From assembly GCA_023525975.1 (NCBI GenBank), contig CM042035.1:36175001-36239000 (forward strand): a stretch of 64,000 bases of DNA, in the 5' to 3' direction. The position numbers were made by a program, and so were the translations under genes. The DNA is from Smallanthus sonchifolius (Eukaryota; Streptophyta; Magnoliopsida; Asterales; Asteraceae). Under the pieces are notes generated by a model. The model was given only the letters and a program-made list of their open reading frames with translations. It did not search any database and was not told the DNA's origin. Of this stretch, positions 1-11,208 are shown in pieces. The stretch's first letter is position 1; each line of letters starts with the position of its first letter.

Positions 1-222
1 TTGTCTTAGCGGCCTCATACACGAGAGTTGTGCATATTTCCACAATTGACACTAATTGTCAGTCTAGTTACCCACTTACTAATTTTGTATGCCACAGCTA
101 CCATTAGTGACTGATTTAGCTAGATTCTCACTCCTTATTCTAATTTCTGTAATTGGGTCATAAATTAATAAGGATTTTTCACTTTATTTATACTAATTTA
201 TTTTCTTTACTTATCTTGACAG
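1..222 (+). other. CopA1 5' untranslated leader (partial)
   Basis: Aligns with the CopA2 leader at about 29041-29264, including a shared stretch around 'ttgtcagtct'. No ORF of note. The gag ATG follows at 223. Confidence 0.75.
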
Positions 223-3200
223 ATGTCTACTGAAAATAATAATACTAATAACTCCTTCGCTCTCAAGTCTATCCTTGAGAATGAAAAGTTGGATAACACC
301 AACTTTCTCTCGTGGCAGTGCAATCTGAGAATAGTTCTCAAGATGGCCAAGAAGCTCTATGTTCTCGATGCACCAGTCCCTGAGGCACCCGATGGTAACA
401 CGGCTGCCGCTCGTAAGGCCTGGGAAAAACAAAGAGATGATGCCACTGAGGTGGCCTGCCTTATGCTAGCCTGCATGTCCCGTGTCCAAAAGAGCATGGA
501 GGACCTGAGTGCCTTTGACATGATTGAGCAACTTAAGGGCATGTTCCTGAAACAAGCCCGACAAGAACGCTATGAAACCATGTCTCAGCTCATTCGTTGC
601 ACGATGCAAGAGGGCACGCCTGTTAGTGCTCATGTACTTAATATGAAAGGGTACATCGACCATATGAACAAACTTGGATATCCCATGAAGGATGACATGG
701 CTACTGATTTCATCTTAAACTCTCTCCCAATCTCCTATGCTCAATTCGTAATGAATTTCAACATGAATGGCTTGGAGAAGATAGTGGCCGAGCTACATGG
801 TATGCTCAAAACGGCCGAGATGAATATCCAAGGAAAGAAAAATCAAGTTCTGATGGTCAGATCTACTGGTATTAAAAAACCTAACCCCAAGAAAAGAGGT
901 TATAATAGCAAAGGCAAGAAGAAGGTTAATGTTGCTGCCAAGCCTGCCACCAACAATAACAAGAAATCTTCAAAAGCACCCCCTCCTGAGGAGCGCCAAT
1001 GCTTTGATTGCAACAAAATGGGGCACTGGAAACGTAACTGTCCTGAATATCTAGCCAAGCTGAAGCTGCAGAGGGCCAGTGGTGAGGGCACCTCTTCAGG
1101 TATTCTCATTTATGTTATTGAAATTTTTACTGTTTCTAGCAACACATGGGTATTTGATACTGGATGTGGATACCACATCATTAATGTCTTGCATGAGCCT
1201 AAAAGTTGGAGGAAGCTGAAACAAGGCGCCATGGAGCTCATCGTTGGTGATGGGAAAAGAGTACCAGTTCTTGCAACTAGAACATATCATCTCTCATGTC
1301 CTTCTTGCCTTGTGGTTGTTTTAAACAATTGGTTGTTTGCACCTGGTTTAACCAGAAACATTATTTCAGTTTCTTTATTGTTTGAACAAGGATTTAAGTA
1401 CATTTTTAATAGTATTGCTATTTTTGTCTACTTAAATGATATCTTTTATTTTGAGGCTAAACCTCAAAATGGTATTTATGAGATTGACGTTCAAACTGAC
1501 AATAACATATATAATCTTTCTAAACGTATCAAATCTGGCATTAATGATACTTTTCTATGGCATTGTCAACTTGGCCACATAAGCAAGGCACGCATTAAAA
1601 GACTCCAATCCGAGGGAATTCTTGAACCTACCGAACATGACTCATTTGATAATTGCGAGTCTTGTTTAGCTGGAAAACGCACAAAGGACCCCTTCACTCA
1701 TGTTGGTGTACGAGCCAAGGATCTGTTAGGCCTTATACACACTGATGTGTGTGGCCCTTTCAGAACCATGTCTAGAAATCATGAAAGATACTTCGTTTCA
1801 TTTATTGACGATTATAGTCGATATGCTTATGTCTATCTTATGAAACACAAGCATGAAACATTTGAAAAGTTCAAAGAGTTTCAAATTGAAGTAGAGAAAC
1901 AACTCGATAAATCTATTAAGACACTTCGATCAGATCGAGGTGGCGAGTATCTCAGCTTAGAATTTCTTAATCATCTGAAGGAGCACGGAATTATTTCTCT
2001 GCCCACTCCTCCTGGCACACCCCAACTTAATGGCGTGAGCGAGAGGAGAAATCGAACCCTACTTAATATGGTTCGATCGATGATGTGTAGAACTAACTTG
2101 CCTCACTCCTTCTAGAGTTATGCTCTTATGACCATCGCCCGCCTTGTAAATCTGGCACCGACTAAGAAGGTGGACAAAACCCCATATGAGATATGGCACG
2201 GGTCTAGACCCAATTTGTCTTACCTTAGAGTATGGGGATGTGATGCATATGTCACCAGCGGTTCTGATGACAAGCTCGATCCCAGAGGCGAAAAAGTTGT
2301 TTTCGTCGGTTACTACAACAAAAGCGGATATTATTTCTATCATCTTGATGCAAAAATTGTTTCCATCAAAAGGAAAGGACGCTTTCTCGAGGAAGATCTT
2401 CTAAATCGAGGAACCGGAAATAATATTATGGATCTTGAAGAAATTCGAGAAACACAAACAACCGCTGAGGAATTCGGAGCGTTTGATCAACAAGAAGTTG
2501 TTGCTGATGAATCAGACATAAACACAAGCGTACGCAGAAGTAGCAGGTCTCGTAAAGAACCTAATAGATACCTATGGCATCTTGAAGCTTATAAAGTCCT
2601 GTTAGTAGCTGAGTCAAATGACGAACCTACAAACTACAAATCTGCTATCTCAGATCCTGAATCCGAGAAATGGCTTGAAGCCATGAACGCCGATGTGCAA
2701 TCTATGCGTGATAATCAAGTCTGGGACTTGATTGAGCTACCCCCGGTTCTCGGGCAATAAGGAGCAAATGGATTTTCAAAAGAAAAACCGACATGCAAGG
2801 TAATGTACAAACATATAAAGCACGACTAGTTGCAAAGGGTTTCACTCAAACTCAAGGTATTGACTATGATGAAACTTTCTCACATGTTGCTATGATCAAC
2901 TCGATCAGGATACTGCTTGCCATAGCCGCGTACCATGATTACGAGATATGGTAAATGGATGTCAAAACTGCTTTTCTTAATGGACATCTCTCTGAAGATA
3001 TCTATATGGTTCAGCCTGACGGTTTTGTTGATCCAATGTATCCTAGTAGGGTTTGCAAACTGAATAAGTCCATTTATGGACTTAAACAAGCATCTCGAAG
3101 CTGGAATCTTCATTTTGATCAGAAATTCAAAGAATTTGGTTTTGTCAAGAATGAAGATGAGCCTTGTGTTTACAGAAAGGCTAGTGGGAGCACTATATCA

Positions 3201-4205
3201 TTTCTCATCTTGTATGTGGATGATATACTGATCATTGGAAACAACATCCCTGTGTTTGACAAAGTCAAACAATGGTTAGGATCTTGTTTTGCAATGAAGG
3301 ATCTTGGAGAAGCTGCTTACATTCTAGGAATCAAGATCTACAGGGATAGATCTAAGCGGCTTCTAGGGCTAAGTCAGAGTACTTACATAGAAAAAATGAT
3401 GATAGGCTTTAGGATGGAAAACTCAAAGAAAGGAGGTGTTCCGATGACTAAAGGCACTGTGTTGAACAAATCGTAATCTCCTTCCACGGACATTGAAATT
3501 AAGGAAATGGAAGCAATTCCATATGCCTCGGTAATTGGTTCTATCATGTATGCTATGTTGTGCACTAGACATGACGTCTCGTATGCTTTAAGCATGACCA
3601 GCCGTTTCCAGCAAAGTCCTGGCATTGCCCATTGGACTGCAGTCAAGAACATCCTGAGGTACTTAAGAAGGACCAAACACATGTTCTTAATATTTAGAGG
3701 AGTGAAAGAGGAGCTCTCTATATGGTGTTAGACTGATGCTAGCTTTCAAACTGACCGAGATGACTCTCGCTCATAGTCGGGTTTCGTATTCACTCTTAAT
3801 GGAGGAGCTGTCTCATGGAAAAGCTCCAAGCAGAGTGTAGTGGAGGATTCAACCACCGAATCTGAGTATATAGCCGCATCAGATGCTGCTAAGGAAGCTG
3901 CTTGGATGAAGAAATTCATTACTGACCTCGATGTGGTTCCGAGTATTCGCCAACCAATCGAGATACTTTGTGATAACACAGGTGCTATAGCTCAAGCCAA
4001 ACAGCCTAGATCTCATCACAAATCTAAGCACATTCAAAGGAAGTTCCACTATATACGGGAAATTGTGGAACGTGGAGACGTCGTGATAAGAAAAGTAGAC
4101 ACAGATCAAAACCTAGCGGACCCGTTTACTAAGCCTATGACTCAGGACAAGCATGATCTTCACAGAGGTGCTATTGGTCTTAGATTTGCTAGTGATATGT
4201 TTTGA
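223..4205 (+). pseudogene. CopA1 gag-pol polyprotein, broken
   Basis: Encodes capsid, protease, integrase, reverse transcriptase and RNase H for retrotransposition. Visible in order: gag; CCHC knuckle CFDCNKMGHWKRNC (near 1000-1042); protease WVFDTG (near 1150); GAG-pre-integrase HH..CC zinc region (1555-1670); integrase core with HTDVCGPF and LRSDRGGEYL; RT with YVDDILIIG (near 3213); RNase H (3840-4140) ending FTKPM. Breaks: TGG to TAG at 2113, a 1-bp deletion in a C run near 2744, stops at 2952, 3474, 3729 and 3774. CopA2 has sense codons at all these stops. Start chosen at 223 because the gag N-terminus (SFALKSILENEK) follows directly. Not functional as a polyprotein. Confidence 0.92.
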
Positions 4206-4977
4206 TTTAGTATTTCTAATGTGTGAACAATTAAACAGTTGTACTTTTGAATTCTTTTTGGTTTACTAATTTAAATGCAATTCTGAATTCTTATAACTGT
4301 GTTCGATTTTAATATGTTTAATCCATGAATCTTGTATTCTTAATTATCCGTAGTCGGTCAGACTCGTGGGAACGTTTCTGAATTAAGACTTTTCTGAACT
4401 TCAGCTCAAGGAGTTGACTCCGAACTTCACATGCCTCATTTTGAATGACGTTGAATGTAACTCGCATCAAATCATCGTCATGGATCTTTGTCATAAGATG
4501 TTTTGCTATTGGTATACTCATTAGTATCCTCTGACCTGAGATACGTACTAGAACTGTCGTTTACCAAGAACCATTCTTTAATCACTGTCAAACGCTGTCG
4601 CGTAACTGCCAGTCATAAAGACTTTGATTAGGAATAGTTCTGAAGTTCAGTGGGAGTTGTATGTAATCAATAAGGGATTCTGTACTTACCCAAACTTACT
4701 GTGTGTTTGATTGGACCACTTTGATTCTTGATCGAGAACAACAATAATTGAACGCCATATGAGAATGAACTAAATCCATGTCTCATTGATTCAATTGATG
4801 TTTTATATGGAAAGGATGAATGACAACTATTGCCATAAGTCTATTGTCTTGCTTTAGTTAGCTGTTACTAACACCAAGATATTTGGTTAATTACTTTAAA
4901 GTGTCATACCTTGTTAGGGACAGCCATGTGCAGCTACAGCGCCGTTGACTGTTTGCGTTGATTTATCGTGGATCGTC
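4206..4977 (+). other. CopA1 noncoding region between pol and polypurine tract
   Basis: About 770 bp without a coding signal. It aligns with CopA2 32830-33670, for example around 'cttgttagggacagccatg' (about 4911-4929), so it is part of the family and not a separate insertion. Confidence 0.8.
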
Positions 4978-4989
4978 AAAGTGGGAGAT
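4978..4989 (+). other. CopA1 polypurine tract
   Basis: AAAGTGGGAGAT lies directly before the LTR start TGTTGG; plus-strand DNA priming site of the element. The same tract precedes the CopA2 3' LTR. Confidence 0.85.
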
Positions 4990-5756
4990 TGTTGGATTTT
5001 ATGAACCGACCCGATGGACAACGCGACTGACTGAGCTATGACCCGTAAGAGTTACACCTTTGGAAACGAACATTGAATCCACTTAACGTGTTTAACTGGT
5101 AATTACGAACAAATGTGAGACGATATATATTCGTTGGACGGGAATTATTATTTATACTAGTTTATAAATAATAATTATATATTGTTTTAATCTTTCACTA
5201 AAACATTAAAAACGGGTTCGGGCTTTTACATCTCATATTGGACTTTGAGCCCAGAAACAATTAATAGGGTTTATAATTATTATTTAAAAAATTATAAACC
5301 TATTATTGTTTTCGACCGACATTTGGTGCTAGCCGCAAAGAAAGAAACAAATATAAGAAGTCGTTGACTTCTTTATTTTTCCAGAGGCAACTATCGAGAA
5401 AAGGGAGCAAAGGCAGAACCTTTGCAATTTCCGGTAGCCTCAAGCCGCCGCTGTCGACTGGCGCCACCCCCGTTCTCGCGTTTTTGGTTCGTGATCTAGC
5501 ATCGGTTCGTTGTACCTCGGTGTCTCAACCGGTTAATCATTAACCACTAAGGTATAATTAATCTTATCAGTAGATTAATTGTTTTTCGTGTTTGCGTGTT
5601 AATAACCAGATCCTGTTCGGTTTGTCAGTGCTGTTAAATAGGTTTTGATTTTATTTTTCGCTGCGTATTTATTAATTAACTGAATTAATTAATTTCTATG
5701 TCAAAACCGGTTTTTATTTTGTAAAAAGTCAATCTGATCACCACTGATTCCCAACA
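4990..5756 (+). repeat. CopA1 3' LTR (767 bp)
   Basis: Begins TGTTGG and ends CCAACA (inverted termini), preceded by a polypurine tract. Aligns with both CopA2 LTRs (about 782-784 bp). No palindrome array of the kind found in the Sire and Gyp1/Gyp2 LTRs. Confidence 0.93.
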
Positions 5757-5790
5757 AATTGTACATAACAAAGAGCTTAATATCACATAC

Positions 5791-5844
5791 CTTATAATTT
5801 TCCTCTGCTTCTAGCTTCAGTTTCTTATACTCTTCAACTCTAAA
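5791..5844 (-). other. Candidate host exon, charged coiled-coil-like
   Basis: On the minus strand a T-rich tract and 'ctcag' are followed by 54 bases open in one frame (FRVEEYKKLKLEAEENYK) and then AAG|gtatgt, a good donor. With the next acceptor 'tttag' (exon then starting at 5838) the phase fits the hydrolase exon at 6280-6347, but the peptide does not look like the expected continuation of that family. It may be an exon of the same gene, a relic of another, or chance. Confidence 0.3.
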
Positions 5845-6335
5845 CTGAGAAAAAAATGGAAATTGGTAAAATTATCTTTCAGATTTCTAAGTCGTGTTAT
5901 TTATTCTAAATTTACATTGATGTTTTCTGTTTATTTGGTTTCAATTTTAAGTATTGTAAACGCTTGTTCCATAGCTCATGTACTCATTAAGTATTCCAAA
6001 AGATTTTGTTAAATATGAACTAAAAAGCGAGCAAGTATACAATTAAACAGTCTCAATATCAGATAATCAACTGCAAATTTAAAGATCCTAAAACAGTTTA
6101 ACAGCAAATAGTAATTTCCCATTGATTACTACTACTAATTTGTTTTACTCAAACTTCTTAAAACCCTTTGTAAAAATGATTGTTCATACATGTTAGAAGT
6201 TAATATCTATACTTAAAACACTTCAATATATGAAATATCTCAATGAAATTATAATTATCCGTTCAATATTCTAATTTACTCATTTCCAGCAAAATCAAAA
6301 CGAAACGAGCTGATTCCTTCCTTCTCTAGTGTAGT

Positions 6336-6347
6336 AGCAAGGTTCAC
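6336..6347. repeat. LINE target-site duplication, left copy
   Basis: 'agcaaggttcac' directly before the LINE; the identical 12-mer follows the LINE tail at 10619-10630. On the minus strand it reads in frame as VNLA of the hydrolase exon. Confidence 0.9.
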
Positions 6348-6403
6348 GGTATTATTATTTTTGTTGGATAATCACATTAACATGAAAGTAATATCAACAA
6401 AGA

Positions 6404-7764
6404 ATGGAAAATAACATGAGAGGCAATGGCGGCGGCCCATGGTCAGAACTGACCTACCGAAAGCAGGGTAAACAGGCGGCATCACACAGGCAAACAACTT
6501 TCTTCATCTCCAATCTACCAGAGGGAGTCTCCAACCATGTTTTAAGATTGGCCTTCCAACCGTTCGGTCCGGTGTCCGATGCATACGTGGCCAAGAAGAA
6601 GGATGGTAGAGGAAACTACTTTGGCTTTGTCAGGTTGCTGGAGGTAACCAACTTGGAGAGGATTCTAGAGGGAATGAACGGGGTTACAATACAGAATGCA
6701 AAATTATCTGTAGCGCTGGCAAAATACGATAAGAACCACAGAAGGGTAACTCATTTGCAAGGAAATCCAAGACACCAGGGTTGGGTACCTAAGCAGCAGC
6801 ATCCATTGGAGGGGATACGCCAGGAGGGGAGATCTTACAAGGATGTCCTGAATAACGCCGTCCAAGAGAAGAAGTCAATCAACATCGCGGGGCAGGTAGG
6901 GTTGTTCCCGCGGTATAATATGGGGAAGGTGGTGGTAGGGGAAGCCAAGGATGCCACGGCTTTAGCTAATATGTTGATCGTTTTTTCGGACTGGGGGTAC
7001 AAGGAGGTGTCGTTGTCTTATATTGGTGGTTTGAAATGTTTAAACTCCTTAAACTCGCCGGACTCGGCCAAGGATTTTGTGGCAAAGAATGACATTTGGA
7101 AGGATCACCTGGTTGTCGCGGCAATCTGGGAGGGTCAGGAGATGATGTTTGAACGGGTGGTAAAAATACAAATGGATGGCATACCAATTGTGCTACGGGA
7201 GGAAAAAACATTTCGAGAAATTGCGGGACTCTTAGGAAAGGTGATTGAGCCATTCGAGGTTTCGTGGGACGGTTTCGATATCTCTTCGGGGCTTGTTTTG
7301 TACTGCATAGTTCCGGGAGAAAAATTGACGTGGAGGTAAATTTGATCTGGAATAAAAGGGCCTATCATATATGGGTAAAAGAGGTTGAGCATGCTTGGCC
7401 CCCGGCATTGAAAGAACCTTCAGCAACAGCGACGGTGAGAGACAAAGGTGTTGACGAGGAAGAAGGGGCGGAACTGGAGGAAGGTGAATTCCGTGCCACT
7501 CCGGCCACCGGTAACCAGGAACTCCAGGAGGAGGTTGAAATGATCCGTCACATAGGGGATGCAGCCGCACCGACGTTGCATGGGGAAAGTCAGGAGCTTC
7601 ATGTTGGGATGGATTTCCTATGCACTCCTCGGAAATCACGTGTGACAGAAGATGGAATAATTGGGGGTCCAGATCATCTTGGGCCGTCAAACCAGGTGGG
7701 CTTGCCTTCGGTAGTAAGCTCAAGAAAAAAGGCCCCGTTTCTTCCGAAGCCCATGCTCGAGTAA
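6404..7764 (+). pseudogene. LINE ORF1, RRM-containing RNA-binding protein, frameshifted
   Basis: RNA-binding chaperone of the LINE ribonucleoprotein. An RRM spans about residues 30-105, with RNP2-like FFISNL and RNP1-like RGNYFGFVRL. A C-terminal domain of unknown function with WNKRAYHIWV follows. The first frame ends at 7339; a single-base indel near 7315-7325 moves the rest into the next frame, ending at 7764. Start ATG at 6404 is the first in the element, 56 bases from its 5' end. Plant L1 elements with an RRM ORF1 are known. The acidic C-terminal tail after 7440 has no motif I recognise. Confidence 0.85.
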
Positions 7765-8086
7765 ATCCCCTGGTGGGCCATCCCACGAGCAACCCCACGT
7801 GCCGGAGATACCCCCTTTCCCTGACCTAAATAATCTTGCTGTCGTCGACTCTGGGTATCCTACAGATTCATATCCTCGTGGATTTGATACTCAAATCGAG
7901 GGCCTGGAAGGGGTTAGTGGCACCATCGTTCCATAATCGCACTTGGGGAGTAACTTGGAGGCAATAGATCAGGAGGTGGCAGATACAATTGAGGTTGGCA
8001 CCTGCATAGGTATACAGATTGAACCTTTTGCGGACCAGCTGCGTATGCTAATCGAAGGTGAGGAGGTAATAAATGGTAATTAATGA
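7765..8086 (+). other. LINE spacer between ORF1 and ORF2
   Basis: About 320 bp with no convincing frame; normal position of the inter-ORF region in plant L1 elements. Confidence 0.6.
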
Positions 8087-8200
8087 ATTGTTTAAGCATA
8101 AACATTAGGGGGTTGGGGGATCCGGCTAAATCGGACTGGATCCGTGGTTTAAAAACAACACATGGAGTACAATACCTTGCAATTCAGGAGACAAAACTGG
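8087..8200 (+). pseudogene. LINE ORF2 endonuclease N-terminus, truncated
   Basis: A frame just after 8087 reads SINIRGLGDPAKSDWIRG and then QETKL, the N-terminal pattern of the APE-like endonuclease (N-RGL and the ETK metal-binding motif). The rest of the roughly 220-residue domain is missing, so nicking activity is absent. Confidence 0.75.
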
Positions 8201-8299
8201 TAACCTAACTAGTTTTCAGGCGAGTAGACTATGGGGTTGGTCGAGGTATGAAATGAGAGGCCGCATCTTTCTCTTGGTTGTTGTTCCTCATTTATTGCT

Positions 8300-10467
8300 T
8301 TGATAGCAAAGGTGGTGGATCCCACGGGGCCCCAGGAATTTCGCCCGGTGAGTCTCATTGGGTGTATTAATAAGGCTATTTCGAAGGTCCTGGTGAACCA
8401 GTTAAAAGGGGTCATTGGGAAATTAATTTCTAACGAGCAATCTGGTTTCCTAGCCGGAAGGAGCATTCTTGACAATCCACGGATTCTTAACGAATTGGTA
8501 GCTTGGTTACGAAGATCTAAGTCGGTTGGGATGATTTTTAAGGTGGATATAGAGAAAGCTTTCGACTCCCTTAACTGGGGCTTCCTTGATTCGGTAATGG
8601 CTCAGATGAATTTTCTGGAAAAATGGAGAGGTTGGATACTGGTGTGTGTAACCTCAGCTAGATCGTCGGTTTTGGTTAATGGGTCTCCAACTGCAGAATT
8701 TCCTTGCTACTGGGGACTAAGGCAGGGGGATCCTTTATCCCTGTTCCTGTTTATCATTGCCATGGAGGCACTCTCATGCTTCATGAGAAGGGCGGAAAAT
8801 TTGGGGGTATATCAGGGAATTAAGTGTACGCCAACAGGCCCTCTTTTATCCCATTTCTTATATGCATATGACGTGGTTTTCTTGGGTTCCTAGTTAGTCA
8901 TGAATGCTAAAAATCTTTGTAGAATTTTGCGTTTCTTTAACCTTGCCTCCGTCTTGAAGGTTAATTTAGCTAAATGTCAATTATTCGGTGTTGGGGCGGA
9001 TTCCCGGGGGATGGAACAACTTGCCGGAATTCTGCATTGCAGCATTGGATCCTTTCCATTCACATATTTAGGTCTGAAAGTGGGGGCAAACATGAATCTG
9101 GCAAAGCATTAGAAACCAGTTATTGACACTTTTAGGCATCGGTTATCAAATTGGAAAGCAAAACCTCTGTCGTTCGGGGGAAGAATTACGTTAATAAAAT
9201 CGGTGATGAATTCTTTGCCTACTTATTTCTTCTCTCTGTATAAAGCCCCGGAACCGGTTATTCGGGAGTTAGACAATTTGCGAATACTCTTTTTATGGGG
9301 TGGATCTGAGGATCAGGCTAAAGTTTCTGGGTAGCATGGGAAAAGGTGATAGCACCGGAGAAGTTTGGAGGGCTAGGGTTGGGTTCGTTAAGAGATGCCA
9401 ACTCGACTTTGTTGGCAAAATGGTGGTGGAGATTCAAATCCAAGAATAACAGTCTTTGGCGAAGAGTAATCTGGGCAGTTCATAATAATTCCAAATCCTG
9501 GAATTTTATCCCTATAAAATTATCGCAGTCGGGCCCTTGGAAGCAAATTCATGGAATTTCGGCCCGTTTGTCGTTGGCGGGATTGGACCTTGGCCAGCTC
9601 ATCAGAGGGGTGTTGGGGTGTGGCAGGAATATACTATTTTGGCGGGATTGTTGGGTGGATTCGGTGCCTTTCTCTGACTTATATCCATCCTTATTTTCCT
9701 TAGAAAGGCGGAAATTATGTCGTGTGGCTGACTGGATTAGAAGTGCAGATGGGACGGTTGTGATAACTTGGGACTGGACTCGTTCTCCTTCTGTGGGTTC
9801 AGAGGAGGATGAGTTGCTAATGTTGATGTCCGATTTGGCCTCGGCTTCTTGGTCTTCGTCGTCCGATAGGTGGTGGTGGGGACTTGAGTCAAATGGCAAC
9901 TTTTCAGTGTCTAGTATTAGAAACAAATTGGCCTGTTCTTCCAGTTCTACCCCTTCTTATGTTTTTGATTGGAACTCTTGGATCCCAAAAAAGGTTGGAA
10001 TGGTTGCTTGGAGGGCCAAGAAAGCTAGGCTTCCAACTACGGAGGCGCTAATTAGAAGAAACATTCGGGTCCCAGATCCTTGGTGCGCTTTCTGTGGGAA
10101 CCACTTGGAGGCTGCAGAGCACGTTCTATTATCGTGCACTTTCGCACAGGACGTTTGGCATGTTATCTCGGAGTGGTGTAAGACCCTACCTTTCTATGCT
10201 GCAGATGTGAGGGGTCTCCTTGGCTTGTAGAAATACACGCACGGCTCGTACAGACGAAAGAAAGTGGTTCATGCGGTCATACTCATAACTATTTGGAGTA
10301 TTTGGAAACTTCGGAACTCCCTAAGGTTTGGAATCGGGGAGGTGTCTCTAAGTAACACGATAGAGGAGATAAAGATTCAAGGATTCCTTTGGGTGAGCAA
10401 TCGGTCAAGGATGGCGTCAATTTCTTCGGACCAATGGAAGAGCTTTGATGCTTCTTGTTTTGGTTAA
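8300..10467 (+). pseudogene. LINE ORF2 reverse transcriptase and C-terminal zinc finger, broken
   Basis: RT of the L1 type: FRPVSLIGCINKAISK, EQSGFLAGRSI, KVDIEKAFDSLNW (motif A) and GLRQGDPLS are clear. Motif C reads YAYD where FADD or YADD is expected, so a catalytic aspartate is replaced. Stops at 8891 and after KH near 9110, a frameshift near 9330, and a stop at 10228 break the frame. The C-terminal zf-RVT region (CAFCGNHLEAAEHVLLSC) is at about 10084-10140. Not functional. Confidence 0.9.
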
Positions 10468-10608
10468 TCAGTCTTTCCCGGAAGTTTGTAGGGCGGTATT
10501 TGGAGTGATTCCTATGTATTTTATGCTTCTTGCTTTTTGTTATTTGGTGTGTTCTGGCTAATTGCTGACTAGCCTTGTGGTAATAAAATTTGGATTCGGT
10601 GGTCGTTC

Positions 10609-10616
10609 AAAAAAAA
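10609..10616 (+). other. LINE poly(A) tail
   Basis: Eight A residues close to the 3' end of the element, followed by 'ga' and then the target duplication. Consistent with target-primed reverse transcription. Confidence 0.8.
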
Positions 10617-10618
10617 GA

Positions 10619-10630
10619 AGCAAGGTTCAC
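10619..10630. repeat. LINE target-site duplication, right copy
   Basis: 'agcaaggttcac', identical to 6336-6347. Confidence 0.9.
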
Positions 10631-10645
10631 AATGGTATTGGTTTC

Positions 10646-11208
10646 CTGCATGCATACAAAAATCAAGGTTCATCATGATTTGGATTACAAGTCAACAACA
10701 ATTTAATAAAACTTCATTTATAAGAAAGATGCCCAATGAGTTAACCTGAGGAAGGAAGAAAGAGACTCTTAAAATGCTTCTAATCATTGCTATGATAATC
10801 TTAACCTTTAACCCGCATGCCATTAACTCATTAGGGTGAAGGGGCACACTCGGGTACGCGGGTTCAGCGGGTACACCACTGCCGATCCCACGGGTAAGAC
10901 ATCGGGTAGCATCATGCGGGTATATATACCCGTGTACGCGGGTTGATGAATTGTTTAATTTGCATGAATTGTAGATGTAGGTGGGGTCGTGTGGGGTGGG
11001 TTTCTTTTCATTTTCATCACTCTTAATTTGCATGAAAACATAAATATAGATTATTAATTTTTAATTCCTTCCGATATTAATTTTCAATAGTAAAAAAAAT
11101 GATTGTGATATCTAACTAACACATAACTAGTTTTTCCTTAATATTTATTTTCTATTTGATACAATAATATATATAAAATAGTTATGAAAGGATATTTTAT
11201 CTTTTATA
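10646..11208 (-). other. Host flank upstream of the hydrolase exon
   Basis: Intron-like DNA 5' of the hydrolase exon (minus strand), ending at the Gyp1 LTR. I looked for the preceding family exon (a CHGF-type oxyanion segment) and did not find it. At about 10836-10945 a GC-rich patch repeats 'cgggta' and 'acgcgggt'; nothing else recognisable. Confidence 0.5.

Larger units (their letters stand above)
1..5756 (+). mobile_element. CopA1: Ty1/copia retrotransposon, 5' LTR outside window
   Basis: Order seen is leader (1-222), gag-pol (223-4205), noncoding 3' region, polypurine tract (4978-4989) and 3' LTR (4990-5756). Domain order gag, protease, integrase, RT, RNase H is that of Ty1/copia. A second member of the family (CopA2, 27521-34465) aligns through most of its length, which is how the lesions were located. 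It lies in a stretch that looks like an intron of a host gene. The 5' LTR, primer site and left target duplication are off the window. Confidence 0.93.
5757..6347 (-). other. Host gene flank (introns and part of an exon)
   Basis: AT-rich DNA between the CopA1 LTR and the LINE. It contains the downstream part of an alpha/beta-hydrolase exon on the minus strand (6280-6347), a possible further exon (5791-5844), and intron-like sequence between and beyond them. This is the only stretch besides 10619-11208 that I attribute to a host gene. Confidence 0.65.
6348..10618 (+). mobile_element. L1-type LINE, internally deleted, 4.3 kb
   Basis: Non-LTR element with ORF1 (RRM protein), remnants of the endonuclease, RT and C-terminal zinc finger, a short A8 tail (10609-10616), and a perfect 12-bp target duplication. 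Most of the endonuclease and the RT N-terminus are missing between about 8200 and 8300. It was copied into a host exon. Because the 5' start and TSD are intact, it was probably full length on insertion or deleted in its source copy. Confidence 0.92.
6280..10645 (-). pseudogene. Host alpha/beta-hydrolase exon split by a LINE
   Basis: Joining minus-strand bases 10645-10631 to 6347-6280 (the LINE and one TSD copy lie between) gives one 83-base open exon encoding a 27-residue peptide. It begins ETNTIVNLATTLEKEGISSF and continues with RFDFAGN. The pattern of NLA, ALEKEGIS and FRFDF-GN is what I know from plant esterase/lipase-like alpha/beta hydrolases, just before the GNGESEG turn. A consensus acceptor (ttgtatgcatgcag|) precedes it and a donor (GA|gtaaat) follows. 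The expected GxSxG exon is not in the window. The LINE disrupts the exon, so this copy is a pseudogene or disrupted allele. Family call is from memory of the motif, without alignment. Confidence 0.72.

Noticed and set aside
10836..10945. GC-rich 'cgggta' patch as a possible promoter island or rRNA spacer
   Set aside because: Too short and without further signals; only simple repetition is visible.
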